Of a DNA stretch of 5,974 nt, positions 1 through 5,196 are shown piece by piece. Location of the stretch: positions 1 through 5,974 of the forward strand of contig JACCUF010000209.1 of NCBI GenBank assembly GCA_013811975.1, in the 5' to 3' direction. The stretch comes from Geodermatophilaceae bacterium (GTDB lineage: Bacteria; Actinomycetota; Actinomycetes; Mycobacteriales; Geodermatophilaceae). Each line of letters opens with the position of its first letter. The first letter of the stretch is position 1. Position numbers and translations under genes: made by a program. Under the pieces are notes generated by a model, which worked only from the letters and a program-made list of their open reading frames with translations, was not told the DNA's origin and did no database searches.

Positions 1-8
1 CCCCGATC

Positions 9-14
9 GAGAGG
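9..14 (+). promoter_or_regulatory. Shine-Dalgarno site of the Ddn-like gene
   Basis: A GAGAGG purine tract lies 6 nt before the ATG at 21. It supports that start and shows that this gene, unlike three others in the window, is translated from an mRNA with a leader. Confidence 0.6.
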
Positions 15-20
15 CAAGCG

Positions 21-422
21 ATGCTCTACGGCGCCGCACATGTGCAGAGGTACCGCGAGACCGACGGCCAGGAAGGCCATGACTGGAACGGAACGCAAGC
101 GCTGATTCTCACCACGACCGGACGCAAGTCAGGACAACCGCGCGACTGTGCGCTCATCTACGGACTCTCCGGTGACAACCCGATCGTGGTGGCCTCCAAG
201 GGCGGCGCCCCGGCCAACCCGGACTGGTACTTCAACCTCGCCGAGCAGCCGGTGGTCGAGGTACAGGTTCGGGGGGATCGGTTCTCGGCCCACGCCCGGA
301 CCGCCACCGGGGCCGAGCGCGGGGAGCTGTGGACGGAGATGCTCAAGCACTGGCCGCAGTACGCCGACTACCAGACCAAGACCGAACGCGAGATCCCGGT
401 CGTCGTCCTGGAACGCCTCTAG
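21..422 (+). CDS. Ddn-like F420-dependent nitroreductase-family protein
   Basis: 133 residues, matching the usual length of the small split-barrel deazaflavin (F420) nitroreductase family, whose best-known member is mycobacterial Ddn. Such proteins bind reduced F420 and pass hydride to quinones, nitro compounds or other acceptors. Visible family motifs are LTTTGRKSG (residues 30-38), SKGGAP (59-64), NPDWYFNL (66-73) and the C-terminal block from WPQY (111-114) through YQTKTEREIPVVVLE (117-131). The N-terminus MLYG...HVQRYRETDG is what I expect of the subfamily, and with the ribosome binding site at 9-14 it fixes the start. One oddity is that the usual TTP/TxP segment after GRKSG reads D-C-A (residues 42-44), so a normally conserved proline is absent. 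It converges with the crotonase gene, with only 3 nt between the stop codons. Family assignment is firm; the substrate is unknown. Confidence 0.88.
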   Translation: MLYGAAHVQRYRETDGQEGHDWNGTQALILTTTGRKSGQPRDCALIYGLSGDNPIVVASKGGAPANPDWYFNLAEQPVVEVQVRGDRFSAHARTATGAERGELWTEMLKHWPQYADYQTKTEREIPVVVLERL

Positions 423-425
423 CGC

Positions 426-1226
426 TCAGCGGTACGGGGTGAAGTCCGGGGGACGCTTCTCGGAGAAGGCCGACGCTCCCTCCTTGGACTCCTCGGTCTC
501 GGTGAATAAGTCCAGGCCGTCGAAGGCCAGCGCGCCGAGGGCTCCCATGTGGTCGGTATCGGCGTTGAACGAGTGCTTGAGGAATTTCAGGGCGGTCGGG
601 GAGTACGAGGCGATCTTGGTGGCGTACTCCCCCGCCTTGGCCATCAGCTGATCGGCGGGGACGACCTCGTTGACCAGGCCCCAGCGTTCGGCGGTCGCCG
701 CGTCGTACAGATCCAGCAGGAACCAGATCTGGCGGGCCCGCTTCTCACCGACAACCCTTGCCAGATAAGCGGATCCGAAGCCGGCGTCGAAGGAGCCCAC
801 CTTCGGCCCGGTCTGCCCGAACCGCGCGTGCTCGGCGGCCACTGACAGGTCGCAGAGCACGTGCAGGACATGGCCGCCGCCGACCGCTGCGCCGTTGACG
901 GCGGCTATGACCGGCTTCGGGATCTCCCGAATGATTCGGTGCAGGCGCTCGATCTCGAAGCTGCCCCACTCGGTCTCGCCGTACCCACCGGTTTCGGCTC
1001 GCAGCTTCACATCCCCGCCGGTGCAGAACGCCCGATCACCGGCCCCGGTCAAAATCACGGCCGCGACACGCTTGTCCACCCAGGCATGCTTGAACGCGCT
1101 GATCAGCTCATCCACGGTGTTTCCGGTGAAGCTGTTCATCCGCTCCGGGCGGTTGATCGTCAGTACGGCGTAGCCCGCGTCCTCGATCCGGTAGCTGACG
1201 TCGGTGAACTCCTCAGGCCTGATCAC
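426..1226 (-). CDS. MenB/BadI-type crotonase; probable ring-cleaving cyclic beta-keto acyl-CoA hydrolase
   Basis: 266-residue crotonase-fold protein acting on CoA thioesters. Oxyanion-hole segments are CTGGD (68-72) and GAAVGGGH (112-119). The block FGQTGPKVGSFDAGFGSAY (136-154) is the hallmark of MenB (dihydroxynaphthoyl-CoA synthase) and its relative BadI, which hydrolytically opens 2-ketocyclohexanecarboxyl-CoA to pimelyl-CoA. Asp147 matches the catalytic Asp of that group. The QTGP glycine is as in bicarbonate-dependent MenB; from memory, mycobacterial MenB has Asp there, which argues against this being the housekeeping menB. The C-terminal third (HSFNADTDHMGALGALAF, then ESKEGASAFSEKRPPDF) reads more like BadI-type proteins. 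No other men gene is nearby, and it diverges from an SDR and a Rid gene, so a catabolic role is more likely than menaquinone synthesis. The start is GTG at 1226: an in-frame stop lies 4 codons upstream and no Shine-Dalgarno site is present, suggesting leaderless translation. Crotonase family is certain; the substrate is inferred. Confidence 0.87.
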   Translation of the reverse strand: MIRPEEFTDVSYRIEDAGYAVLTINRPERMNSFTGNTVDELISAFKHAWVDKRVAAVILTGAGDRAFCTGGDVKLRAETGGYGETEWGSFEIERLHRIIREIPKPVIAAVNGAAVGGGHVLHVLCDLSVAAEHARFGQTGPKVGSFDAGFGSAYLARVVGEKRARQIWFLLDLYDAATAERWGLVNEVVPADQLMAKAGEYATKIASYSPTALKFLKHSFNADTDHMGALGALAFDGLDLFTETEESKEGASAFSEKRPPDFTPYR

Positions 1227-1232
1227 GGGCCG

Positions 1233-1238
1233 ACCCTA
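1233..1238 (-). promoter_or_regulatory. Probable leaderless -10 element of the crotonase gene
   Basis: On the minus strand TAGGGT fits the actinobacterial TANNNT -10 pattern and is followed by 6 nt and then the GTG start at 1226, so transcription would begin at the start codon. No TTGACA-like -35 is visible; the position where it should lie is occupied by the first copy of the 41-nt repeat. Confidence 0.5.
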
Positions 1239-1257
1239 TTCCGTTAGCCGTGTCCAC

Positions 1258-1336
1258 CCCGAGGTGCAGCGCGTCTGACCCCCGAGCGCGCGCTCAATCC
1301 CGAGGTACAGCGCGTCTTTCCCCTCGAGCGGCGGCT
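1258..1336. repeat. Two-copy 41-nt tandem repeat in a divergent promoter region
   Basis: Unit 1 covers 1258-1298 and unit 2 covers 1299-1336 (incomplete), head to tail. The first 20 nt (CCCGAGGTRCAGCGCGTCT with flank) differ at one position. The units diverge for a few bases, then match again as CGAGCGCGCGCT (1283-1294) against CGAGCGGCGGCT (1325-1336), with unit 2 carrying one extra base in between. Each copy lies over the place where a -35 box would be, unit 1 for the crotonase and unit 2 for the SDR. It may be a pair of regulator sites about four helical turns apart, or a fragment of a dispersed intergenic repeat. Confidence 0.6.
1284..1295. promoter_or_regulatory. 12-bp perfect palindrome, possible operator
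   Basis: GAGCGCGCGCTC is its own reverse complement. It sits near the middle of the 121-nt divergent region, between the conserved halves of the two 41-nt units. A palindrome placed between two promoters suits a dimeric regulator, but GC-rich alternating sequence also forms palindromes by chance. Confidence 0.3.
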
Positions 1337-1341
1337 ACGGT
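1336..1341 (+). promoter_or_regulatory. Probable leaderless -10 element of the SDR gene
   Basis: TACGGT matches TANNNT and is followed by 6 nt and the ATG at 1348. No Shine-Dalgarno sequence precedes that ATG. A -35 box is not evident, so activation by a bound protein at the repeat just upstream is possible. Confidence 0.5.
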
Positions 1342-1347
1342 CGATGC

Positions 1348-2109
1348 ATGTCGAGGGAGTCGCAGGTCACGCTGGTCACCGGAGGCGGTCGCGGGATCGG
1401 TGCTGCGGTGGCGGCTCGGTTGTCGGCTTCGGGTCACCGGGTCGCCCTCACGGCCCGCAGCGCCGACGAACTCGAGACGGTGGCGGCCACCCTGCCCGGC
1501 GAGTCCCTCTGCATCCCTGCCGACCTCACCGAGCCTGATGCGGTCGATCGGATATTCGCTGCGACAGAGGACGCCTTCGGCCGGGTCGACGTACTGGTGG
1601 CCAACGCAGGGGCAGCGATGTCGGCGCCGGTGCACAAGACCACGGACGAGGACTGGGCGTGGATGCTCGAGGTGAATCTGAGCGCGCCGTTCCGGTGCCT
1701 ACGACGCGCCGTCCCCGGGATGAAGGAGCGCGGGTACGGCCGAGTTGTCGTCATCGCCTCGGCGGCCGCCAAACGCGGCGAGCCGCTCATCGCGGCCTAC
1801 ACGGCCAGCAAGCACGGCGTGCTTGGCCTGGTTCGATCTGCGGCTGCCGAACTGGCCCAGACCGGCATCACCGTGAACGCGATCTGCCCGGGATACGTCG
1901 ACACCCCGATGACCGAGGGGTCTGTCACGAATGTCGTCTCTCGTACCGGTCGGAACGAGCAGGCCGTACGGGAGTTCTTCGCGAACTACCAGCCGACCGG
2001 TCGCCTGATCACTGTCGAGGAAGTAGCCACGGCCGTGCAATTCTGCCTGGACAGTCCCTCGGTCACCGGGCAGGGCATCGAGATCGACGGCGGGGCGGTG
2101 CAGTCATGA
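1348..2109 (+). CDS. Short-chain dehydrogenase/reductase (classical SDR)
   Basis: 253 residues, full length for a classical SDR, a cytoplasmic NAD(P)-dependent oxidoreductase. The dinucleotide-binding motif TGGGRGIG is at 11-18, D59 and NAG (86-88) follow, and the catalytic tetrad is N110, S138, Y151, K155 (YTASK). PGYVDTPM (181-188) and the C-terminal GQGIEIDGG (241-249) are typical. Arg37 after the second strand (TARS) suggests NADP(H) rather than NAD. Beside a BadI-like crotonase it may act on a hydroxy or keto group of an alicyclic acyl-CoA, as BadH does for 2-hydroxycyclohexanecarboxyl-CoA; NADP(H) use would favour a reductive step. The start at 1348 is chosen for its place 6 nt after TACGGT and the correct distance to the glycine motif. 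An ATG 4 nt upstream is in another frame. The Rid gene follows after 81 nt, probably in the same transcript. SDR family is certain; the substrate is inferred. Confidence 0.9.
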   Translation: MSRESQVTLVTGGGRGIGAAVAARLSASGHRVALTARSADELETVAATLPGESLCIPADLTEPDAVDRIFAATEDAFGRVDVLVANAGAAMSAPVHKTTDEDWAWMLEVNLSAPFRCLRRAVPGMKERGYGRVVVIASAAAKRGEPLIAAYTASKHGVLGLVRSAAAELAQTGITVNAICPGYVDTPMTEGSVTNVVSRTGRNEQAVREFFANYQPTGRLITVEEVATAVQFCLDSPSVTGQGIEIDGGAVQS

Positions 2110-2150
2110 CCACCCATTCCCATCCGACTCAGGGGCACCCTGCGACGTTA

Positions 2151-2160
2151 GGTACGTACC
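2151..2160. repeat. 10-bp perfect palindrome GGTACGTACC
   Basis: Self-complementary sequence in the SDR-Rid gap. It could be a protein-binding site for an internal promoter, or chance. Its 3' end overlaps the stem-loop at 2158-2174, so the two RNA folds would compete. Confidence 0.35.
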
Positions 2161-2174
2161 AGGCTTCCCCTGGT
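2158..2174 (+). promoter_or_regulatory. Stem-loop just upstream of the Rid ribosome binding site
   Basis: ACCAGG and CCTGGT form a perfect 6-bp stem around a 5-nt CTTCC loop, ending 3 nt before the Shine-Dalgarno tract. No U-run follows, so it is not an intrinsic terminator. It may stabilise or process the mRNA between the SDR and Rid genes. The loop bases could alternatively pair with the ribosome binding site. Confidence 0.35.
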
Positions 2175-2177
2175 CAC

Positions 2178-2184
2178 GAGGGAG
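2178..2184 (+). promoter_or_regulatory. Strong Shine-Dalgarno site of the Rid gene
   Basis: GAGGGAG lies 6 nt before the ATG at 2191. It decides the start, even though that gives about 20 residues before the conserved VNPP motif. Confidence 0.65.
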
Positions 2185-2190
2185 AAGGTC

Positions 2191-2655
2191 ATGAGTGACG
2201 ATGTGTGGGCAGATGCGGTCGCGAAGGTCACCTCTGCGAGCGCCAATCGGACTAAGCGAGTCAACCCCCCCGAGTTGGCCGCGCCATCCGGCTTTTCCCA
2301 TGCCCTGGTCGCCCAGCCCGGGGCTCGCGTGGTGTTCCTCGCCGGCCAGACCGCCATGGACGCCGAAGGTCAGATCACGGGCACCGGTGATGTCGTGGCC
2401 CAGTTCGAGCAGGCGCTGGGCAACCTGCTCACCGCCCTGCGCGCAGCCGGTGGCGACCCCGAGCATCTGACCAGCCTCACGATCTACGCCGTCGACCTGG
2501 GCGACTACCGGGCGCACAGCCGCGAGATCGGCCACGTCTGGCGGCGCCTGATCGGCACCCACTACCCCGCCATGGCCGGGATCGGCGTGGCCCGCCTGTG
2601 GGACGACGAGGCCCTGGTCGAAGTTCAAGGCACAGCCGCACTACCAGCGGGCTAG
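2191..2655 (+). CDS. Rid-family (YjgF/YER057c/UK114) protein lacking the catalytic arginine
   Basis: 154 residues with a single Rid domain from about residue 22 and a 20-residue N-terminal extension. Visible signatures are RVNPPELAAPSGFSHA (23-38), VFLAGQT (48-54), the helix QFEQALGNLLTALRAAGG (71-88) and THYPAMAGIGVARLW (123-137). Canonical RidA trimers hydrolyse reactive enamine/imine intermediates using Arg105 (E. coli numbering) in the PAR motif. Here that motif is P-A-M, with Met128 in place of Arg, while the later acidic residue (E144) is kept. This places it with the arginine-less Rid subfamilies, for which general imine deaminase activity is not expected. Similar Rid proteins, as I recall, occur in gene clusters for 2-aminobenzoyl-CoA breakdown, and here it follows an SDR and faces a BadI-like crotonase. 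It probably acts on a pathway intermediate, by deamination or another chemistry. It converges with the WYL regulator across 31 nt. Confidence 0.86.
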   Translation: MSDDVWADAVAKVTSASANRTKRVNPPELAAPSGFSHALVAQPGARVVFLAGQTAMDAEGQITGTGDVVAQFEQALGNLLTALRAAGGDPEHLTSLTIYAVDLGDYRAHSREIGHVWRRLIGTHYPAMAGIGVARLWDDEALVEVQGTAALPAG

Positions 2656-2686
2656 GCAGTTGCACGGCACATCGTCGCCGCAGACG

Positions 2687-3391
2687 CTAATCGGACATGG
2701 TGAGCGGACCAGCATCGTCGGGCGGCTTCCCGAAGGTCTCGAGCAGATCCCTCGGTGGCGCGAGTTCGGTGGTCAAATGCGCCGATTCGATGCGATCCAG
2801 CCGGAACCACCGTCCGGCACGGCGGCGCCGGCACCAGGCAAGCAGGAACCAGCGGCCACTGTTCGAGGCCAACGCCATCGGCTCCACAGCTCGACGGTGA
2901 GTGGCTGTGCCCTTCTTGTCGACATAGTCGAGGACGGTGACCACGCCGCGGCGGATCGCCTCGTCCAGGACGCCAGTCACAACCGGCCGCGCGGCTGGGC
3001 GCCGATCGCGGATCCACAGTCGGGCGCCAAGAGCTGCGGCCCGGGCGCGTTCCTGCGCTGTCATGGCCGCGAGGATCTTGCTCAGTGCGCTGCGCCCGTC
3101 GGCGGCGAACGGCAGTTGCGGCATCGCGGCCAGGGCAAGTGCGACCGCGGTGGCCTCCGGGGCGGTGAGATTGAGCGGCGGCAGACTTGCGGAGGCATCC
3201 AGTACGTACCCGCCGCCGGAGCCGGCTTGGGCCCAGATCGGCAGCCCGGACTCCTGCAGTGCGGTGATGTCCCGCTTGACCGTGCGGGCCGCCACTTCGA
3301 ACCGCCGGGCGAGCCAGCCACTCGTACGTCCGTGGGACCCGGCAGCGCGCAGCTCCTCGGCGATCGCATACAGCCGCTCCGTGCGGTTCAC
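2687..3391 (-). CDS. YafY-type HTH-WYL transcriptional regulator
   Basis: 234 residues. The N-terminal winged helix (about 1-65) has MNRTERLYAIAEELR, a recognition helix around VAARTVKRDITAL (33-45) and a glycine-rich wing GSGGGYVLD (57-65). The C-terminal WYL-like ligand-sensing domain (about 136-215) includes GRWFLLAWC (179-187), where the W-Y-L signature reads W-F-L, and FRLDRI (196-201). Actinobacterial members of this group are usually one-component regulators of a divergent neighbour, and here the neighbour is the alpha/beta hydrolase. A perfect inverted repeat lies between the two genes at 3429-3448. GTG at 3391 is the only start in frame, since none of the 13 codons upstream is a start codon. 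A 6-codon reading frame (3408-3388) preceded by a GGGAGA tract overlaps this GTG. Family and local regulatory role are well supported; the ligand is unknown. Confidence 0.88.
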   Translation of the reverse strand: MNRTERLYAIAEELRAAGSHGRTSGWLARRFEVAARTVKRDITALQESGLPIWAQAGSGGGYVLDASASLPPLNLTAPEATAVALALAAMPQLPFAADGRSALSKILAAMTAQERARAAALGARLWIRDRRPAARPVVTGVLDEAIRRGVVTVLDYVDKKGTATHRRAVEPMALASNSGRWFLLAWCRRRRAGRWFRLDRIESAHLTTELAPPRDLLETFGKPPDDAGPLTMSD

Positions 3392-3408
3392 CGCAGGCCC
3401 GCCGACAT
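3388..3408 (-). other. Possible 6-codon leader ORF overlapping the WYL regulator start
   Basis: ATG at 3408 reads M-S-A-G-L-R and stops at TGA overlapping the regulator's GTG (GTGA). GGGAGA lies 10 nt upstream, whereas the GTG itself has no Shine-Dalgarno site. Ribosomes ending on the short frame could restart on the GTG. This is weak evidence, as frames this short arise by chance. Confidence 0.2.
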
Positions 3409-3428
3409 GGCCAAACTTTCTCCCGGAA

Positions 3429-3448
3429 GGTGACAGGACGGTGTCACC
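3429..3448. promoter_or_regulatory. Inverted-repeat operator, probably for the WYL regulator
   Basis: GGTGACA and TGTCACC are perfectly complementary arms separated by 6 nt, in the 80-nt region between the divergent regulator and hydrolase genes. Centre-to-centre spacing of the half-sites is 13 bp. The position suits repression of both genes by the adjacent YafY-type protein. No clear -35/-10 pair could be assigned here. Confidence 0.6.
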
Positions 3449-3471
3449 AATGACTCGTCAGTGTAGTGCCC

Positions 3472-4347
3472 ATGACGACTTCACTCCCCTCGCAGAGCTC
3501 CATCTCAGTCGACGACGGCCGGCGGATCGCCGTACAAGTCACCGGCCCTGACGACGGCGCCGTAGTCCTGTTCGCTCACGTCGCTCCGGGATCACGGCAC
3601 TTCGACCCCGACCCCGCCGCCACTGCCGCCTCCGGCTTCCGGCTGGTCACGCTGGACCGGCCGGGATACGGCGATTCCGAACCACTTCCGCTTGGAGTAC
3701 TGCCCACGATTCCGCTCTTTGCCGATGACTGCGCAGCTGTCCTGGAACAGCTGGGCGGGCCGGCGGCTGCCGTGGCTGGTTGGTCGGCAGGAGGCCGGGT
3801 CGCGCTGGCATTGGCCGCCAGGCGACCGGACCTCGTGCGTTCGGTGGCGCTGATCGGTACGCCTGCCCCCGACGAGGAGGTCGGCTGGATCGGCCCGGAA
3901 GAGAAACAGATGATCGCGGCGCTGCCGGAAGATCCGGCTTCGGCTCGCGCGACTCTGGAACTGATGCTGGCGCAGATGGCGAGCGACCCCGCGGCCGGGA
4001 TCGGCATGTTGGGCGCCGAACCAGCCGACGAGGCCGCGTTGGCAACTGGCGATCTACGGGCCGCACTCGAGACGATGCTGACCGCGGCGTTCGCTCAAGG
4101 GCCCACGGGCCTCGCCGCCGATCTGATCTCGTACACGGTGTCGGACTGGGGTTTCGATCCGCGCGCCGTGGGCGCGCCCGTTCGCTGCTGGTACGGCGAC
4201 GCTGACGTCGTGGTCAGCCCCGAGCACGGCAGATGGTGGACCGACCAGGTTGCTGACGGAACACTCACGGTGGTCCCAGGCGCAGGGCACCTGCTCGTGC
4301 GAGAGGTGTGGTCAGAGGTCCTGCGCTGGTCGGCCGCGGCGAGATAG
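3472..4347 (+). CDS. Alpha/beta hydrolase
   Basis: 291 residues from ATG 3472, typical of a cytoplasmic alpha/beta-hydrolase-fold enzyme acting on an ester, lactone or similar bond. The nucleophile elbow is G-W-S-A-G with Ser105. The acid is probably Asp245 (YGDADVVV) and the base is His273 (GAGHLL). LDRPGYGDSE (61-70) is the classic strand-turn of the family. The oxyanion motif, normally H-G-x-P-G-S, reads H-V-A-P-G-S (His36, Val37), an unusual change. A cap domain fills roughly 130-225. An in-frame GTG at 3466 would add two residues; I prefer the ATG, though neither has a Shine-Dalgarno site. The gene diverges from the WYL regulator and is probably its target. It converges with the PPOX gene after 49 nt in which no convincing terminator was seen. 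Fold and triad are clear; the substrate is unknown. Confidence 0.87.
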   Translation: MTTSLPSQSSISVDDGRRIAVQVTGPDDGAVVLFAHVAPGSRHFDPDPAATAASGFRLVTLDRPGYGDSEPLPLGVLPTIPLFADDCAAVLEQLGGPAAAVAGWSAGGRVALALAARRPDLVRSVALIGTPAPDEEVGWIGPEEKQMIAALPEDPASARATLELMLAQMASDPAAGIGMLGAEPADEAALATGDLRAALETMLTAAFAQGPTGLAADLISYTVSDWGFDPRAVGAPVRCWYGDADVVVSPEHGRWWTDQVADGTLTVVPGAGHLLVREVWSEVLRWSAAAR

Positions 4348-4396
4348 CGCAACCCGCCTCTTTGCCTGATCGGCTCAGCCGGGTCCTGTCGCTGTG

Positions 4397-4738
4397 CTAT
4401 TCGCCTAGCCCCCAGGAGATGACGCGGGTCGGGACGATCCGGATCATCACGTCCTCGGTTCTGACCTCTGCGGATCCTTGGATCATGACCGACCGGGGTC
4501 GCCACGGTGGCAGCACGTCGTCGATCACGATGGCCACCTTCGGATTGGCTTGGGCGTTGCGGAATTTGCGGGTGGCCGCGAAGTCTCGCCCGGTGACATC
4601 GATGCTGTCGGCGGACTCGTTGTACGTCCATCCCACCGGCACGACGTGCGGCATTCCGTCCGCCCCTACCGTTGCCAGCCTTCCGAGGCCTGTCTTGCCG
4701 GTGAGGTAGGCGAGTTCCGCCGAACTGAAGGCGCTCAT
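4397..4738 (-). CDS. PPOX-class split-barrel protein, putative F420-dependent oxidoreductase
   Basis: 113 residues. Family markers are LGRLATVGADGMPHVVPV (18-35), TRKFRN (56-61), NPKVAIVIDD (65-74), PPWRPRSVMIQGSAEV (77-92) and the terminal IRIVPTRVISWGL (99-111). These match the actinobacterial PPOX-class F420 group (pyridoxamine 5'-phosphate oxidase fold), small dimeric barrels that bind F420 or a flavin and carry hydride or bind tetrapyrroles and other ligands. It is a little shorter than relatives I recall, lacking about a dozen residues between the GSAEV strand and the MIRI strand. The start at 4738 overlaps the stop of the membrane protein gene in an ATGA, so translation is probably coupled. 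The frame stays open upstream to 5209, but that part only shadows the membrane protein gene. Family is firm; cofactor and substrate are inferred. Confidence 0.88.
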   Translation of the reverse strand: MSAFSSAELAYLTGKTGLGRLATVGADGMPHVVPVGWTYNESADSIDVTGRDFAATRKFRNAQANPKVAIVIDDVLPPWRPRSVMIQGSAEVRTEDVMIRIVPTRVISWGLGE

Positions 4739-5178
4739 GAGGTGGACCCTTCGAGCAGGCGCTCGGGCTGGTCCACCTTGCTCCCGCTCCGGTTGACGAT
4801 CTCCAGGACGGCTACGTAGGCCATACCGGCCACGAGGTGCATGAGCAGCAGCAGGAGCTTGGATGCGCTCCCTTCGGCCATGGATAGCGGAGCCCCCGCC
4901 GTCACAACGGCTGCCGCGACGCCCAGTGCTTGCAGCGCACGCAACTGCCAAATACCGCGCCGGCCGACAAGCACGGCCAGCGCCGTACCCAGGGCGAAGG
5001 TGACCAGCGAGGTCGTGATGACCTGAGCGGCTCCCACCTCGGCCGCGAAACCGTCGGGATGCAACCCGAACCGAACCCCGGAGAGCCGGCCCGCCTCGTA
5101 GATCGCAAAGTTGGCCGCCGCAGTCAGCAGGGCCCCCAGGAGACCTGCCTTCCAAATCAGCCTGGCACTCGTACCCAT
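4735..5178 (-). CDS. Four-helix membrane protein, DUF6069-like
   Basis: 147 residues with four likely transmembrane helices at about 8-27, 50-71, 80-98 and 107-128, a short basic N-terminus and a hydrophilic C-terminal tail (129-147). The hydrophobic pattern and the late LLLLLMHLVAGMAYVA segment resemble the DUF6069 family of small actinobacterial membrane proteins, whose function is unknown. The start at 5178 is supported by GGAGGT (5192-5187, minus strand) 8 nt upstream. The gene overlaps the following PPOX gene by 4 nt and diverges from a MarR regulator, so all three probably form one regulated unit. That context suggests a membrane partner of a stress- or compound-responsive redox enzyme, but nothing in the sequence shows transport or catalysis. 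The membrane prediction is strong; the family name is moderately sure. Confidence 0.82.
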   Translation of the reverse strand: MGTSARLIWKAGLLGALLTAAANFAIYEAGRLSGVRFGLHPDGFAAEVGAAQVITTSLVTFALGTALAVLVGRRGIWQLRALQALGVAAAVVTAGAPLSMAEGSASKLLLLLMHLVAGMAYVAVLEIVNRSGSKVDQPERLLEGSTS

Positions 5179-5186
5179 AATGGTTT

Positions 5187-5192
5187 ACCTCC
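5187..5192 (-). promoter_or_regulatory. Strong Shine-Dalgarno site of the membrane protein gene
   Basis: GGAGGT on the minus strand, 8 nt before the ATG at 5178. It fixes this start and contrasts with the leaderless MarR gene on the other side. Confidence 0.65.
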
Positions 5193-5196
5193 ATCG

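Noticed and set aside
426..1226. Naming the crotonase as housekeeping menB
   Set aside because: The MenB signature block is present, but the C-terminus, the GQTG glycine, the lack of men neighbours and the SDR/Rid context favour a BadI-like catabolic role. The alternative is not excluded.
1258..1336. CRISPR array
   Set aside because: There are only two imperfect contiguous units with no unique spacers and no cas genes nearby.
1250..1675. 141-residue plus-strand frame starting in the divergent gap
   Set aside because: It is Arg/Ser/Pro-rich, contains the translated 41-nt repeat, and overlaps the SDR gene in another frame.
2191..2655. Canonical RidA imine deaminase
   Set aside because: The catalytic arginine is replaced by Met128, so a general RidA role should not be assigned.
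2660..3433. 257-residue plus-strand open frame across the WYL regulator
   Set aside because: It has no recognisable domain and lies antisense to a gene with a clear HTH-WYL architecture; it is a by-product of high G+C content.
4348..4396. Intrinsic terminator between the hydrolase and PPOX genes
   Set aside because: Only a CGGCT-C-AGCCG dyad with an impossible 1-nt loop was seen, and no U-tract follows.
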